A stretch of 64,000 nucleotides of DNA from Isoptericola peretonis (GCA_023241745.1 JALQCY010000007.1:4612-68611); one strand, 5' to 3'. Shown: positions 43,620 through 53,383, numbered from the stretch's first letter. Notes: generated from the sequence alone by a model not told the origin. Made by a program: numbers and translations.

Positions 43620-45287
43620 ATGAAGACGCAGTCGTCCGGGTCAGGGATTGCGACGAGCAGGCTCAACCGACGGTCCTTTCTCGGCCTCGCCGGCCTCGGT
43701 GTGGCTGCCGTGGGCGTGCCGTCGTTGCTGACGTCGTGCAGCAGCGGGGCGCCCGCCTCCGTCACCGGTGGTGGGGGAGCGGTCAGCACCGGTGTCCTGC
43801 CGACGTTCGTGCCGATCGAGTACGTCAAGCCCGACTTCCCGAGCGTGGACGGGTCCACCGCCGGCTTCACCTCCATCCCGGAGAAGCTGGTCCAGGCCTT
43901 CGACGCCCCGCCGGGCGCCGGCGGCTCCTACACGGCGATGACGCCGCTGTGGGGCACCATCCCGCCCACCAAGGGCAACCAGTACTACGACGCCGTCAAC
44001 GCGGCGGCCGGCGCGAACATCACCTTCCAGATCTCCGACGGCAACACCTACGGCGACAAGCTCGCCGCCGTGCTGGCGTCCGAGAAGGACGTGCCGGACT
44101 GGGTCAGCATCCCCTCGTGGAACATCCCGCCGAAGTTCGGCCAGGCGGTCGAGGCGCTCTTCGAGGACCTCACCCCCTTCCTGTCGGGCGACAACGTCAC
44201 GAAGTACAAGAACCTCGCGAACATCCCGACCGACGCCTGGCGGGTCTGCGTGTTCAACGACAAGCTCTACGGGCTGCCCTTCCCCGGCGAGCTGCTGAGC
44301 AACGCGATCTTCCACCGGGCGGACATCTTCGCCGAGCTCGGGATCACCGAGCAGCCCAAGAGCGCCGACGAGCTGCTCGAGCTCGCCAAGGAGATCAACG
44401 ACCCCTCGGGCAAGAGGTGGGCCACCGACGACCTGTGGACCGGCGCGACGATGATGTTCGCCGTCCCGCCCAAGTGGAAGGTCGGCGACGACGGCACGCT
44501 CGTGCACCGCATCGAGACGGACGAGTACCGGGCGGCGCTGGAGTGGCAGACCAGGCTGTACGCCGCCGGCGTCGTCCACCCCGACGCCGTGGCGGACAAG
44601 AACGCCGACGCCAAGCAGCGCTTCGAGTCCGGGCAGACCCTCATCGTCAACGACGGGCTCGGCGGCTGGCACGAGGCGCTCGGCCGGCAGCGCGCGAGCA
44701 ACCCGGACTACGACCAGCAGCCGTTCGCGCCGATCGCCGGTGCCGGCGGCACGCCGCGGCTGTTCAAGTCCGACCCCGCGAGCATGTACTCGTTCCTCAA
44801 GAAGAACGAGGACCCGAAGAAGATCGAGGAGCTGCTCGCGGTCGCGGACTTCCTCGCGGCGCCGTTCGGCACGCAGGAGTTCGAGCTGATCAACAGCGGC
44901 GTCGAGGGCGTGCACTTCACGCGGGACGCGAACGGGCTCCCGACGCCCACGGAGCTCGCGGCCACCGAGCTGCAGCCCACCTACATCTTCCTCGTCGACC
45001 CGCCGATCGTGCAGTCGCGCGTGCAGTACCCCGGCTTCGTCGAGGACTTCTGCACGTGGATGGCCGACGCGGCGCAGTACGTCGAGGAGCCGGCGTTCTT
45101 CGGCATGCAGATCACGCCGCCCTCGCAGTACTCCGGGATCGACGCGCCGTTCGTCGACCTCGAGAAGGACATCTCCCGCGGGCGCAAGACGATGGCGGAC
45201 CTCGACGAGGCGGTCGCGACGTGGAAGTCGTCGGGCGGTGAGGAGCTGCGCAAGTTCTACCAGGGCATCCTGGACGAGCAGCAGTGA
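43620..45287 (+). CDS. sugar ABC transporter substrate-binding lipoprotein (Tat type)
   Basis: A 555-residue extracellular binding protein. The signal has a twin-arginine motif (LNRRSFLGLAG, Arg17-Arg18) and a lipobox ending at Cys40 (SLLTSC), so it is probably exported folded and lipid-anchored. The mature part resembles the large LipO/LplA-type family 1 binding proteins that serve oligosaccharide importers in plant-polysaccharide loci. It is followed with a 4-base overlap by two permeases. The palindromic operators upstream link it to the glycosidases. Confidence 0.9.
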   Translation: MKTQSSGSGIATSRLNRRSFLGLAGLGVAAVGVPSLLTSCSSGAPASVTGGGGAVSTGVLPTFVPIEYVKPDFPSVDGSTAGFTSIPEKLVQAFDAPPGAGGSYTAMTPLWGTIPPTKGNQYYDAVNAAAGANITFQISDGNTYGDKLAAVLASEKDVPDWVSIPSWNIPPKFGQAVEALFEDLTPFLSGDNVTKYKNLANIPTDAWRVCVFNDKLYGLPFPGELLSNAIFHRADIFAELGITEQPKSADELLELAKEINDPSGKRWATDDLWTGATMMFAVPPKWKVGDDGTLVHRIETDEYRAALEWQTRLYAAGVVHPDAVADKNADAKQRFESGQTLIVNDGLGGWHEALGRQRASNPDYDQQPFAPIAGAGGTPRLFKSDPASMYSFLKKNEDPKKIEELLAVADFLAAPFGTQEFELINSGVEGVHFTRDANGLPTPTELAATELQPTYIFLVDPPIVQSRVQYPGFVEDFCTWMADAAQYVEEPAFFGMQITPPSQYSGIDAPFVDLEKDISRGRKTMADLDEAVATWKSSGGEELRKFYQGILDEQQ

Positions 45288-46282
45288 GCGCCGAGACCAC
45301 GACGGCGGCCCCGCACGGACAGAAGTCCGGCGCGGCCGCCGGGGCGGTCCCCCCGGCGCCGCCCACCCGCAAGATCCCCTGGTACGTCCGGTTGCGCCGC
45401 GACCGCTCGCTCATCCTCATGACCCTGCCGGCGGTGATCCTCCTCGCGGTCTTCGCGTACGTCCCCATGGCGGGCAACGTCGTCGCGTGGCAGGACTACT
45501 CGCCGTACGTCGGGATCCTGGACAGCCCGTTCGTCGGGTGGTGGAACTTCGAGCGGCTCTTCGCCAACGAGGCCTTCTGGCACGCGGTGGGCAACACGCT
45601 GCTCATCACCGGATTCCAGCTCGTGTTCTTCTTCCCCGTGCCGATCGCCCTCGCGCTGCTGCTCAACAGCGTCATGACGCCCCGGATACGCACCGCGATC
45701 CAGTCGATCGTGTACCTGCCGCACTTCTTCTCCTGGGTGATCGTCGTGACGATCTTCCAGCAGATGTTCGGCGGCGCCGGCTTCGTGGCGCAGCGGCTCG
45801 CGGAGCAGGGGCACTCGGGGTTCGACCTCATGACGGACCCGGACACCTTCCTGCTGCTCATCACCGCACAGTCTGTGTGGAAGGACGCGGGCTGGGGGAT
45901 CATCATCTTCCTCGCCGCCCTGAGCACCGTGGACCCGGCGCTGTACGAGGCCTCGGTCATGGACGGGGCGAACCGCTGGCGGCGGATGTGGCACATCACG
46001 CTGCCGGCCATGCGCGCGACGATCATCCTGCTGCTCATCCTGCGCCTGGGGGACGCCCTCACGGTCGGCTTCGAGCAGCTCATCCTGCAACGCGGCGCGG
46101 TGGGCTCGGACGCGTCCGAGGTGATCGACACGTACGTCTACTACCAGGGCGTCGTCAACGGGGACTGGTCGTTCGCGGCCGCGGCCGGCCTGCTCAAGGG
46201 CGTCGTGTCGCTCGTCCTCGTGCTCGGCGCCAACAAGCTTGCTCACCTGTTCGGTGAGGCGGGGGTGTACCAGAAGGCATGA
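45284..46282 (+). CDS. ABC transporter permease (LplB-like)
   Basis: A 332-residue integral membrane protein with six predicted segments and the cytoplasmic EAA-like loop (EASVMDGANRWRRMWHITLP) that contacts the ATPase. It belongs to the LplB family of carbohydrate importers. The ATG/GTG region overlaps the binding-protein stop and its own stop overlaps the next start, so the three genes are one coupled unit. Confidence 0.92.
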   Translation: MSAETTTAAPHGQKSGAAAGAVPPAPPTRKIPWYVRLRRDRSLILMTLPAVILLAVFAYVPMAGNVVAWQDYSPYVGILDSPFVGWWNFERLFANEAFWHAVGNTLLITGFQLVFFFPVPIALALLLNSVMTPRIRTAIQSIVYLPHFFSWVIVVTIFQQMFGGAGFVAQRLAEQGHSGFDLMTDPDTFLLLITAQSVWKDAGWGIIIFLAALSTVDPALYEASVMDGANRWRRMWHITLPAMRATIILLLILRLGDALTVGFEQLILQRGAVGSDASEVIDTYVYYQGVVNGDWSFAAAAGLLKGVVSLVLVLGANKLAHLFGEAGVYQKA

Positions 46283-47277
46283 CCACGACCACGGCTCCCA
46301 CGACGGGAGAACGAGACCTGGGCCCGCAGGCCCGCCGTCCCCACCCCGAACCCGAGCGACGGCCCCGGCGCCGGCGCCGCTCCAAGCACCGCGCGGTCTG
46401 GGAGGAGGCTCCCGGGCCGGTGGGCTTCACCGTCAAGGCGGTGGTGCTCGCCGCGATCGTCCTGGTGGTCCTCTTCCCCCTGTACACGATCCTGCTCACC
46501 AGCGTCTCCACGCAGGCGGACATCACCCGCTCCGGCGGGCTCGTCGTGGTCCCCGGCGAGTTCACGCTGTCCGCCTACCAGCAGATCCTGTCCGGCGGCA
46601 TCGTCACGCGGGCCGCGATCGTCTCGGTCGTGGTCACCGCGGTGGGGACGCTGCTGTCCACGGTGGTCTCCACACTCGCGGCCTACGGCCTCAGCCGGCC
46701 CGGGTCGTTCGCGCACCGGCCGCTGCTGTTCGTGCTGCTCATCACGATGTTCTTCGGCGCGGGCATGATCCCCACCTACCTGCTGGTGTCGGCGCTGGGG
46801 CTGATCGACTCGTACTGGGCGCTGATCCTGCCCACAGCGATCTCCGCCTTCAACGTGCTGATCCTCCGGTCGTTCTTCATGGGGATCGACTCGGCGATCA
46901 CGGATGCCGCGAGGATCGACGGCGCCGGCGACTGGCGCATCCTCGGGCGGATCGTCGCCCCGATGTCGAAGGCGGCGATCGCCGTCGTCGCCCTCTTCTA
47001 CGGCGTGGGGTACTGGAACGCGTTCTTCAACGCGATGCTCTACCTCAACGACAACGCCAAGTGGCCGCTGCAGCTGGTGCTGCGGTCGTACGTGCTGCAG
47101 GGCGTCACGCTGCCCGGCAGCGGCGTCGGCCAGGTCGACGTCGCGACCGGGGCGGTGACGGGCCTGCCGGTGAAGATGGCCGTCATGGTGCTGGCGGTGA
47201 TCCCGATCCTGCTGATCTACCCGCTGGTCCAGCGCCACTTCACCAAGGGCGTCATCTTCGGGGCGATCAAGGGCTGA
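46279..47277 (+). CDS. ABC transporter permease (YtcP/LplC-like)
   Basis: A 332-residue second permease with a charged N terminus of about 50 residues, six membrane segments and the EAA-like loop (DAARIDGAGDWRILGRIVAP). No ATPase gene follows; importers of this class usually share one MsmX/MsiK-type ATPase encoded elsewhere. It ends only 24 bases from the convergent LacI gene, with no hairpin in the gap. Confidence 0.92.
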   Translation: MTTTTAPTTGERDLGPQARRPHPEPERRPRRRRRSKHRAVWEEAPGPVGFTVKAVVLAAIVLVVLFPLYTILLTSVSTQADITRSGGLVVVPGEFTLSAYQQILSGGIVTRAAIVSVVVTAVGTLLSTVVSTLAAYGLSRPGSFAHRPLLFVLLITMFFGAGMIPTYLLVSALGLIDSYWALILPTAISAFNVLILRSFFMGIDSAITDAARIDGAGDWRILGRIVAPMSKAAIAVVALFYGVGYWNAFFNAMLYLNDNAKWPLQLVLRSYVLQGVTLPGSGVGQVDVATGAVTGLPVKMAVMVLAVIPILLIYPLVQRHFTKGVIFGAIKG

Positions 47278-47301
47278 CGCCGGCCCGCCGACGCGTTCGG
47301 C

Positions 47302-48306
47302 TCAGACCTCGCGGGCAGCGGTGCTGGCCCGCGCGGTCAGCTCGGGGGCGATCAGCCGGGTCTCGGCCGGCTGGTCGCCCCCGAGGCGTGCCATCACCAT
47401 GTCGACGGCCACGCCGCCGATGAGCTCGCCCGGGATGTCGATGCTCGTCAGCGGGAGGCGCTGTGCGAGGGCGACGTCGGTCGGGCAGATCGCCACCACC
47501 GCGGCGTCGCCGGGCACGTCGTGGCCCCGCTCCGCCAGGTGCGCCAGCACGTGCGGCAGGGCCCGTTCGTTGTGCACGACCAGGCCCGTGGTCCCGGGCG
47601 CGTCCGCGAGCACGGCGTCGACGGCACGGCGGGCGCCGTCCGGCGTGGGCTCGCACGGGACGACGACGTGGCGCACACCGTGCTCGTCGCAGCCCTGCCG
47701 GAAGCCGCGCACGACGCGGTCGGCGTACGAGGTGTGCCGGTCCATCACCTCGGGGGGCGACCCGACCAGCGCCACCTGCCGGTGGCCCTCCTGCGCGAGC
47801 CGCACCGCGCCGAGCCGGCCGGCGGCCTCGAAGTCGAGGTCCACGCAGCTCAACCCGGCCGGGTCGTGCGGCAGACCGATCAGCACGGTGGGCTGTCGCA
47901 GCGCCCGGAGCACCGGCAGGCGCGGGTCGTCCGCCTCGACGTCCATCACGACGATCGCGTCGACCATCGACCCCGCGGCCACCCGCTCCAGGCCCCCGCT
48001 GTCGTCCTGGGTGAGGAGCAGCACGTCGTGGTCGACGTCGCGGGCCCGCGTCACCACACCGGTGACGAACTGCATGACGACCGAGACGTCCACCCCCGAG
48101 CGCAGCGGCGCCATCAGGCCGATGACGTTGGTGCGGCTGGACGCGAGCGCGCGCGCTCCGGCGTGCGGCCGGTAGCCCAGGGTCGCGATGGCCTGCTCCA
48201 CGCGCCGGCGGGTGGGCGCGGAGATGGACCGCTTGCCGGAGAGCACGTAGGAGACGGTCGACGCCGAGACTCCTGCCGCCTTCGCGACGTCCTCGATGGT
48301 GGCCAC
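47302..48306 (-). CDS. LacI-family transcriptional regulator
   Basis: A 334-residue repressor: an N-terminal LacI helix-turn-helix (TIEDVAKAAGVSASTVSYVLSG) with a hinge helix (ARALASSR), then a periplasmic-binding-protein-like sensor domain. AGGAG lies 6 bases before GTG 48306. It starts 2 bases after the GH95 stop, so it is co-transcribed with GH95 and probably autoregulated. It is the natural candidate to bind the CGAAnCGnTTCG sites at the GH3, transporter, GH95 and GH31 promoters. The inducer is probably an oligosaccharide fragment or free sugar. Confidence 0.93.
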   Translation of the reverse strand: MATIEDVAKAAGVSASTVSYVLSGKRSISAPTRRRVEQAIATLGYRPHAGARALASSRTNVIGLMAPLRSGVDVSVVMQFVTGVVTRARDVDHDVLLLTQDDSGGLERVAAGSMVDAIVVMDVEADDPRLPVLRALRQPTVLIGLPHDPAGLSCVDLDFEAAGRLGAVRLAQEGHRQVALVGSPPEVMDRHTSYADRVVRGFRQGCDEHGVRHVVVPCEPTPDGARRAVDAVLADAPGTTGLVVHNERALPHVLAHLAERGHDVPGDAAVVAICPTDVALAQRLPLTSIDIPGELIGGVAVDMVMARLGGDQPAETRLIAPELTARASTAAREV

Positions 48307-48308
48307 GG

Positions 48309-50813
48309 CTAGCTCCTGGGGGCGGTAGGGACGGCGGTGCCCGCGACCGGGAGGTCGCCGGGCACGTCGAGGACGACGGTAGCGCCCGCGGGGACCGTCA
48401 CGACGCCCCCGGGGCCCGACACGCCCCCGTGGTGCACCGCGACCTCGACGCCGCGGTCGCCCGGCGCTCGCAGGCTCACCCGCGTGAGGCCGCCGTCGCG
48501 CCAGGCGAGGCCCACCTCCGTGCCGCCGCGGGCCCGCAGTCCGGTCACCTCGCCGTCGGGCCAAGCCCCCGGCAGGGCGGGCAGCAGGTCGAGCCGGACC
48601 CGCCCGTCCGCGCGCCGGTGCGACTGGAGCAGCATCTCGGCGACGCCCGCCGTGAGGCCGAGGTTGCCGTCGATCTGGAACGGGGGGTGGGCGCTGAACA
48701 CGTTGGGGTACAGCCCGCCGCGCTGCCCGCCGGCGGAGTCGTCCGCGGGGCGGAGCGAGAGCAGCACCTGGTCGTGGGCGCGGTCGCCGTGGCCGAGACG
48801 GGCCCAGAGCGCGATCCGCCACGCGAGGGACCAGCCCGTCGACTCGCGCCCGCGCAGCTCGAGGCTGCGCGCGGCGGCGCGGGCGAGGTCGGGGGTCGTG
48901 CCGGGGTCCAGCGTGCCGAGGGGGTAGAGGCCCACGAGGTGCGACAGGTGCCGGTGCTCGGGCTCCGCCTCGGTCACTTCGCGGTCCCACTCCAGCAGCT
49001 CGCCGCGGGCGCCGACGGCCGGGTCGGGGAGGGCGGCGACGACCGCCTCGAGGCGCGCGAGCCAGGGCTCGTCCGCGTCGTCGAGCCCGAGGGCGGCGGC
49101 CGCCTCGCGGCACCCCGAGGCGAGGCCGCGCAGCAGCGCGACGTCCATCGTGGCGCTGGTCGTGACGGCGGCCGGAGCGCCGTCCGGCGCGACGAACTCG
49201 TTCTCCGGTGACGTCGACGGGCTCGTCCAGGCGCGCAGGCCGGCGTCGCCGGGCCCGGGGCCGCCCGACGACTGGATCCAGTCGAGGGCGAACTCGCCGG
49301 CGCCGCGCAGCGCAGGCCATGCGCGGCGCAGCGCCTCGTCGTCCCCGGTGAACCGGTGGTGCTCCACGAGGTGCTGGGACAGCCACGTGCCGCCGAGCGC
49401 CCACGCGGACCACTTGGCGTCGCCGCGCCCGTTGCCGACGGGGCCGGCGTGCCCCCAGGCGTCCGAGTTGTGGTGCGCGACCCAGCCGGTCGCGCCGTAC
49501 AGCTCGCGCGCGACCTCCGCGCCCGGCCCGTCCGCGAGCCGGCGCACGTACGCCAGCAGCGGCTCCTGGCACTCGGCCAGCGCGGTCGTCCCGGCCGCCC
49601 AGTACGCCATCTGCAGGTTGATGTTCAGGGTGTACCCGCTGCTCCACGGGCCCGGCAGCCACGGGTTCCACAGGCCCTGGAGCGTGGCCGGCAGCCCGCC
49701 CGGCCGTGAGGACGACAGCAGCAGGTAGCGCCCGAAGTGGAAGGCGAGCGCGCTCAGCCCGGGGTCCGGGCGCTCGGCGGCCGCGGCGATCCGTGCGGGC
49801 GTGGGCAGGTCGTCGGCGCCGTCCGGAGACGGCAGGTCGAGGTGCACCCGGCCGTAGAGCCGTGCGTGCTCGGCGACGTGCGCCGCTCTCAGCCGCTCGC
49901 GCAGACCGGCGGCCGCGCCGTCGGGGACCGCGCCCGCCCCGCCGTCGCCGGTCGCCGCGGCGAGCTGGGCGGCAATGACCTCGGCCGGGGCCGCGGCGGC
50001 GTCGCCGGGCGGATCCGTGGTGGCCGTCGCGACGAGCAGCACGTGGGTGCGCGCGGGCCCGGTCCGCAGGGTCGCGTCGAGCACCGCGGCGTCGGGGTCG
50101 GCCGGCGCGACGACGGCGACCACGCCGGTACGCCCCCCGGTCCGGTCGTAGCGGAGCTCGCCCTCGGGGTGGTGCCCGGGCGGGACGTCGACGGGCAGGT
50201 CGACCGCCCGGACGAGTGCGCCCGGACCACCGGTGACGCCCGGCGGCAGGTCGGACGCGCGCAGCAGGCTGTCGACGCGGGCGGTGAGGCGGACCGGGTG
50301 CTCGGCCCGCACCGTGTGCACCAGTGCGCCGCCGCGTGCGTCGGCCCAGGTCTCCTGCACGACGCGGCCCGCGACGGGGTGCTCCCAGGTGTGCGTCGCG
50401 ACGCCCGTGCGCAGGTCCAGCTCGCGTCTCACGGGGCCGCGGGCGGGCACCCGCACCGGGGCGTCGTGCGCGGGCTCGACCGCGACGTCGACCTCCGCGA
50501 GCGGCAGGTATGCCTGGGCCCACGGGGTCTGTGTGTCGGCGAGCAGCTCCTCGGCCCGGCGCACGTCTCCGGCCGCGACCGCCGCGCGCACGCGCGCGAG
50601 GTGCTCCAGGCCGCGGGCGCGCGAGCCGGCGAGCGGATCCTGGGACGCCGGGCCGGACCAGGCGGTGCCGTCGTTCACCCACAGGTGCTCGACGCCGGGG
50701 CGCCCGGCGCACATCGCGCCCCGGAAGCCGTTGCCCACGGGGTACGCCTCGACCCAGCGGCTCGCGGTGCGGTCGGCGTGCAGGACGTGCGTCGTCGCAG
50801 GGAGAGGGCCCAT
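48309..50813 (-). CDS. glycoside hydrolase family 95 protein (alpha-L-fucosidase-like)
   Basis: An 834-residue GH95 enzyme. It has an N-terminal beta-sandwich (ANGFRGAMCAG-like start), a linker, an (alpha/alpha)6 barrel and a C-terminal sandwich. Motifs of the family are present: TLNINLQMAYW (the NIN asparagines), SPSTSPENEF (general acid Glu), HLSHLVGLYP, and FQIDGNLG (Asp activating the water-holding Asn). GH95 enzymes remove alpha-1,2-linked L-fucose (or L-galactose) with inversion, e.g. from xyloglucan. No signal peptide. Start ATG 50813 chosen since the family N terminus begins there; a further upstream start would cross the operator. Confidence 0.88.
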   Translation of the reverse strand: MGPLPATTHVLHADRTASRWVEAYPVGNGFRGAMCAGRPGVEHLWVNDGTAWSGPASQDPLAGSRARGLEHLARVRAAVAAGDVRRAEELLADTQTPWAQAYLPLAEVDVAVEPAHDAPVRVPARGPVRRELDLRTGVATHTWEHPVAGRVVQETWADARGGALVHTVRAEHPVRLTARVDSLLRASDLPPGVTGGPGALVRAVDLPVDVPPGHHPEGELRYDRTGGRTGVVAVVAPADPDAAVLDATLRTGPARTHVLLVATATTDPPGDAAAAPAEVIAAQLAAATGDGGAGAVPDGAAAGLRERLRAAHVAEHARLYGRVHLDLPSPDGADDLPTPARIAAAAERPDPGLSALAFHFGRYLLLSSSRPGGLPATLQGLWNPWLPGPWSSGYTLNINLQMAYWAAGTTALAECQEPLLAYVRRLADGPGAEVARELYGATGWVAHHNSDAWGHAGPVGNGRGDAKWSAWALGGTWLSQHLVEHHRFTGDDEALRRAWPALRGAGEFALDWIQSSGGPGPGDAGLRAWTSPSTSPENEFVAPDGAPAAVTTSATMDVALLRGLASGCREAAAALGLDDADEPWLARLEAVVAALPDPAVGARGELLEWDREVTEAEPEHRHLSHLVGLYPLGTLDPGTTPDLARAAARSLELRGRESTGWSLAWRIALWARLGHGDRAHDQVLLSLRPADDSAGGQRGGLYPNVFSAHPPFQIDGNLGLTAGVAEMLLQSHRRADGRVRLDLLPALPGAWPDGEVTGLRARGGTEVGLAWRDGGLTRVSLRAPGDRGVEVAVHHGGVSGPGGVVTVPAGATVVLDVPGDLPVAGTAVPTAPRS

Positions 50814-50821
50814 GGGTCGGA

Positions 50822-50827
50822 ATCCTA
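50822..50827 (-). promoter_or_regulatory. GH95-lacI promoter -10
   Basis: TAGGAT on the minus strand ends 8 bases before the GH95 ATG. The -35 region is not clear; the LacI-type operator occupies the place between -10 and -35. Confidence 0.5.
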
Positions 50828-50835
50828 GTAGGAGG

Positions 50836-50847
50836 CGAATCGCTTCG
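50836..50847. promoter_or_regulatory. LacI-type operator at the GH95 promoter
   Basis: CGAATCGCTTCG fits CGAAnCGnTTCG. It sits 9 bases upstream of the GH95 -10, in the spacer. Confidence 0.65.
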
Positions 50848-50901
50848 ACGCCCGATCGCCCCCGAGCCGAGGGCTCTGGGACGGTCGTCGGCCCTATCGT
50901 C

Positions 50902-50930
50902 TTGACGGCTCTCGGCAACCCGACGATACT
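50902..50930 (+). promoter_or_regulatory. GH31 promoter
   Basis: TTGACG (50902-50907), 17-base spacer, GATACT (50925-50930). Start predicted near 50937, the first base of the operator. Confidence 0.7.
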
Positions 50931-50936
50931 TCTGTG

Positions 50937-50950
50937 TCGAAGCGCTTCGA
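50937..50950. promoter_or_regulatory. perfect LacI-type operator at the GH31 start site
   Basis: TCGAAGCGCTTCGA, a 14-bp perfect palindrome, identical in core to that at the transporter promoter. The 129 bases from here to the GH31 ATG show no further signal. Confidence 0.8.
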
Positions 50951-51079
50951 TTCATTCGGTGGTGTGCCGCGGACGCGGCCGCCGTGCCTGGGCAGCGGTG
51001 CCGGCGCACGGTGGAGGCGACAGGCGAGCTCCGACGCGCGTCAGGACGCCCCGACGACCCACGAGAAGGTGACCCATCG

Positions 51080-53383
51080 ATGAAGTTCACGGACGGTTAC
51101 TGGCAGACCCGCCGCGGCATCGAGCCGTTGTACGCGGTGGAGGTCGACGACGTCCGCGTCGACGAGGCCGCGGGCACGATGACCGTCTACGCGCCGACCG
51201 CGCGGATCCGCCACCGGGGGGACACCCTCAACCGGCCGATGCTCACGGTGACGTACTCCTCGCCCGCGCCCGGCGTCGTGCGGGTCCGCATCGAGCACTT
51301 CGCGGGCGCCGCCCGCCGCGGGCCTGAGTTCGCCGTCGCGGCCGAGGCGGGCTTCCTGCCCGTCGTGAAGGTCGACGAGACGTCGGGCGTGCTCGAGACC
51401 GGCGGGCTATCCGTGCGGGTGCACCGGGGCGACGGGTGGCACGTCGACTTCGAGCACGACGGACGGGTGCTGACCTCCAGCCTCCCGAAGTCCGTGGGCG
51501 CGATGACCGCGACGTCCGGCACCGACGAGGGCGCGTGGGTGCACGAGCAGCTCGCCCTCGACCCGGGCGAGCAGGTCTACGGTCTGGGCGAGCGCTTCGG
51601 CCCGTTCGTGAAGAACGGCCAGTCCGTCGACGTCTGGAACGAGGACGGCGGCACCTCCAGCGAGCAGGCGTACAAGAACGTGCCGCTCTACCTCACCAGC
51701 AAGGGGTACGGCGTCTTCGTCGCGCACCCGGAACGGGTGTCGCTCGAGGTCGCGTCGGAGGTCAACACCCGTGTCCAGTTCTCGGTGGAGGGGCAGTCGC
51801 TCGAGTACTACGTCATCGCGGGCCCGACGCCGAAGGACGTGCTGCGCCGGTACACCGGGCTGACCGGCAGGCCCGCCCGCGTGCCCGCGTGGTCGTACGG
51901 CACGTGGTTGTCGACGTCGTTCACGACGGACTACGACGAGGCCACGGTGACCCGCTTCGTCGACGGGATGGCGGAGCGCGGGCTGCCGCTGAGCGTCTTC
52001 CACTTCGACTGCTTCTGGATGCGCGAGTACCAGTGGTGCGACTTCGAGTGGGACCCGCGCGTCTTCCCGGACCCCGACGGCATGCTCGCCCGGCTGCACG
52101 ACCGGGGCCTCAAGGTGAGCCTCTGGATCAACCCCTACATCGGGCAGCGTTCGCCGCTGTTCGCGGAGGGACGCGAGAAGGGCTACCTGCTGCGCACCAC
52201 CGACGGCGGCGTGTGGCAGTGGGACCTGTGGCAGGCGGGCATGGCGCTCGTCGACTTCACCAACCCGGAGGCCACGGACTGGTACCTCGGCCACCTCGAG
52301 CGGCTGCTCGACCAGGGCGTCGACGCGTTCAAGACCGACTTCGGCGAGCGGGTGCCCACCGAGGGCGTCGTCTGGCACGACGGCTCCGACCCGCGCAAGA
52401 TGCACAACTACTACGCCGAGCTGTACAACGAGGCCGTCTTCCGGCTGCTCGAGCGGCGTCGTGGCGCGGGCGAGGCCGTCGTCTTCGCGAGGTCGGCGAC
52501 GGCGGGCGGCCAGCAGTACCCGGTGCACTGGGGCGGCGACTGCGACTCGACGTACGCGTCGATGGCCGAGTCCCTGCGCGGCGGGCTGTCGCTCGCCCTG
52601 TCGGGGTTCGGGTACTGGAGCCACGACATCGGCGGCTTCGAGGGCACGCCCGACGCCGGGGTGTTCAAGCGCTGGCTGGCCTTCGGGCTGCTGTCGAGCC
52701 ACTCGCGGTTCCACGGCTCGTCGTCGTACCGCGTCCCGTGGGCCTTCGACGAGGAGGCCGTCGACGTCGCGCGCCGCTTCACCCACCTGAAGATGTCGCT
52801 CATGCCCTACCTCGCCCGGGCGGGGGAGGAGGCGCACGCCGCGGGCACCCCGGTCATGCGCCCGATGGTCCTGGAGTTCCCGGCCGACCGCGGCACGTTC
52901 GGCGTGGACACCCAGTACATGCTGGGCGGCTCGCTGCTCGTGGCGCCGGTCTTCACGTCGGACGGCACGGTCGAGTACTACGTGCCCGAGGGCACCTGGA
53001 CGCGGCTGCTGGACGGCGCCGCCGACGCCCACGACGCCACGGTCACCGGGCCGCGCTGGGTCACCGAGACCCACGGCTTCGACTCGCTGCCGGTGCTCGT
53101 GCGTCCCGGCACGGTCCTTCCGGTCGGGTCGCGGACCGACCGGCCCGACTACGCCTGGGCCGACGGCGTCGAGCTGCGGTGCTTCGACCTGCCCGACGGG
53201 TACGACGCCGTCACGACGGTCCCCACGGGCGGCCCGGACGGCGCGACGGCCGGCTTCCGCGTGCGACGCACGGGCGCCGAGATCGTCGTCACGACCGACG
53301 ACGCGCCCGGGACGTGGTCCGTCCGGGCGGGGGAGCGGACGGCGACCGGCGCCGGCCCCGGCACCGTCTCCCTCCGCCTGTGA
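51080..53383 (+). CDS. glycoside hydrolase family 31 alpha-xylosidase (YicI-like)
   Basis: A 767-residue GH31 with the N-terminal beta-sandwich, TIM barrel and two C-terminal beta domains. The nucleophile is Asp420 in KTDFGERVP and the acid/base Asp487 in HWGGDCDS, close to Asp416 and Asp482 of E. coli YicI, with which its length (767 vs about 770) and start (MKFTDGYW) also agree. YicI-type enzymes release alpha-xylose from isoprimeverose and xyloglucan oligosaccharides. No signal peptide, so cytoplasmic. AGAAGG lies about 8 bases before the ATG. Divergent from GH95, with operators for both between. Confidence 0.93.
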   Translation: MKFTDGYWQTRRGIEPLYAVEVDDVRVDEAAGTMTVYAPTARIRHRGDTLNRPMLTVTYSSPAPGVVRVRIEHFAGAARRGPEFAVAAEAGFLPVVKVDETSGVLETGGLSVRVHRGDGWHVDFEHDGRVLTSSLPKSVGAMTATSGTDEGAWVHEQLALDPGEQVYGLGERFGPFVKNGQSVDVWNEDGGTSSEQAYKNVPLYLTSKGYGVFVAHPERVSLEVASEVNTRVQFSVEGQSLEYYVIAGPTPKDVLRRYTGLTGRPARVPAWSYGTWLSTSFTTDYDEATVTRFVDGMAERGLPLSVFHFDCFWMREYQWCDFEWDPRVFPDPDGMLARLHDRGLKVSLWINPYIGQRSPLFAEGREKGYLLRTTDGGVWQWDLWQAGMALVDFTNPEATDWYLGHLERLLDQGVDAFKTDFGERVPTEGVVWHDGSDPRKMHNYYAELYNEAVFRLLERRRGAGEAVVFARSATAGGQQYPVHWGGDCDSTYASMAESLRGGLSLALSGFGYWSHDIGGFEGTPDAGVFKRWLAFGLLSSHSRFHGSSSYRVPWAFDEEAVDVARRFTHLKMSLMPYLARAGEEAHAAGTPVMRPMVLEFPADRGTFGVDTQYMLGGSLLVAPVFTSDGTVEYYVPEGTWTRLLDGAADAHDATVTGPRWVTETHGFDSLPVLVRPGTVLPVGSRTDRPDYAWADGVELRCFDLPDGYDAVTTVPTGGPDGATAGFRVRRTGAEIVVTTDDAPGTWSVRAGERTATGAGPGTVSLRL

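Noticed and set aside
43620..47277. Direct-repeat or CRISPR-like structure in the accessory region
   Set aside because: No regularly spaced repeats were found; the repeated motifs are isolated operators.
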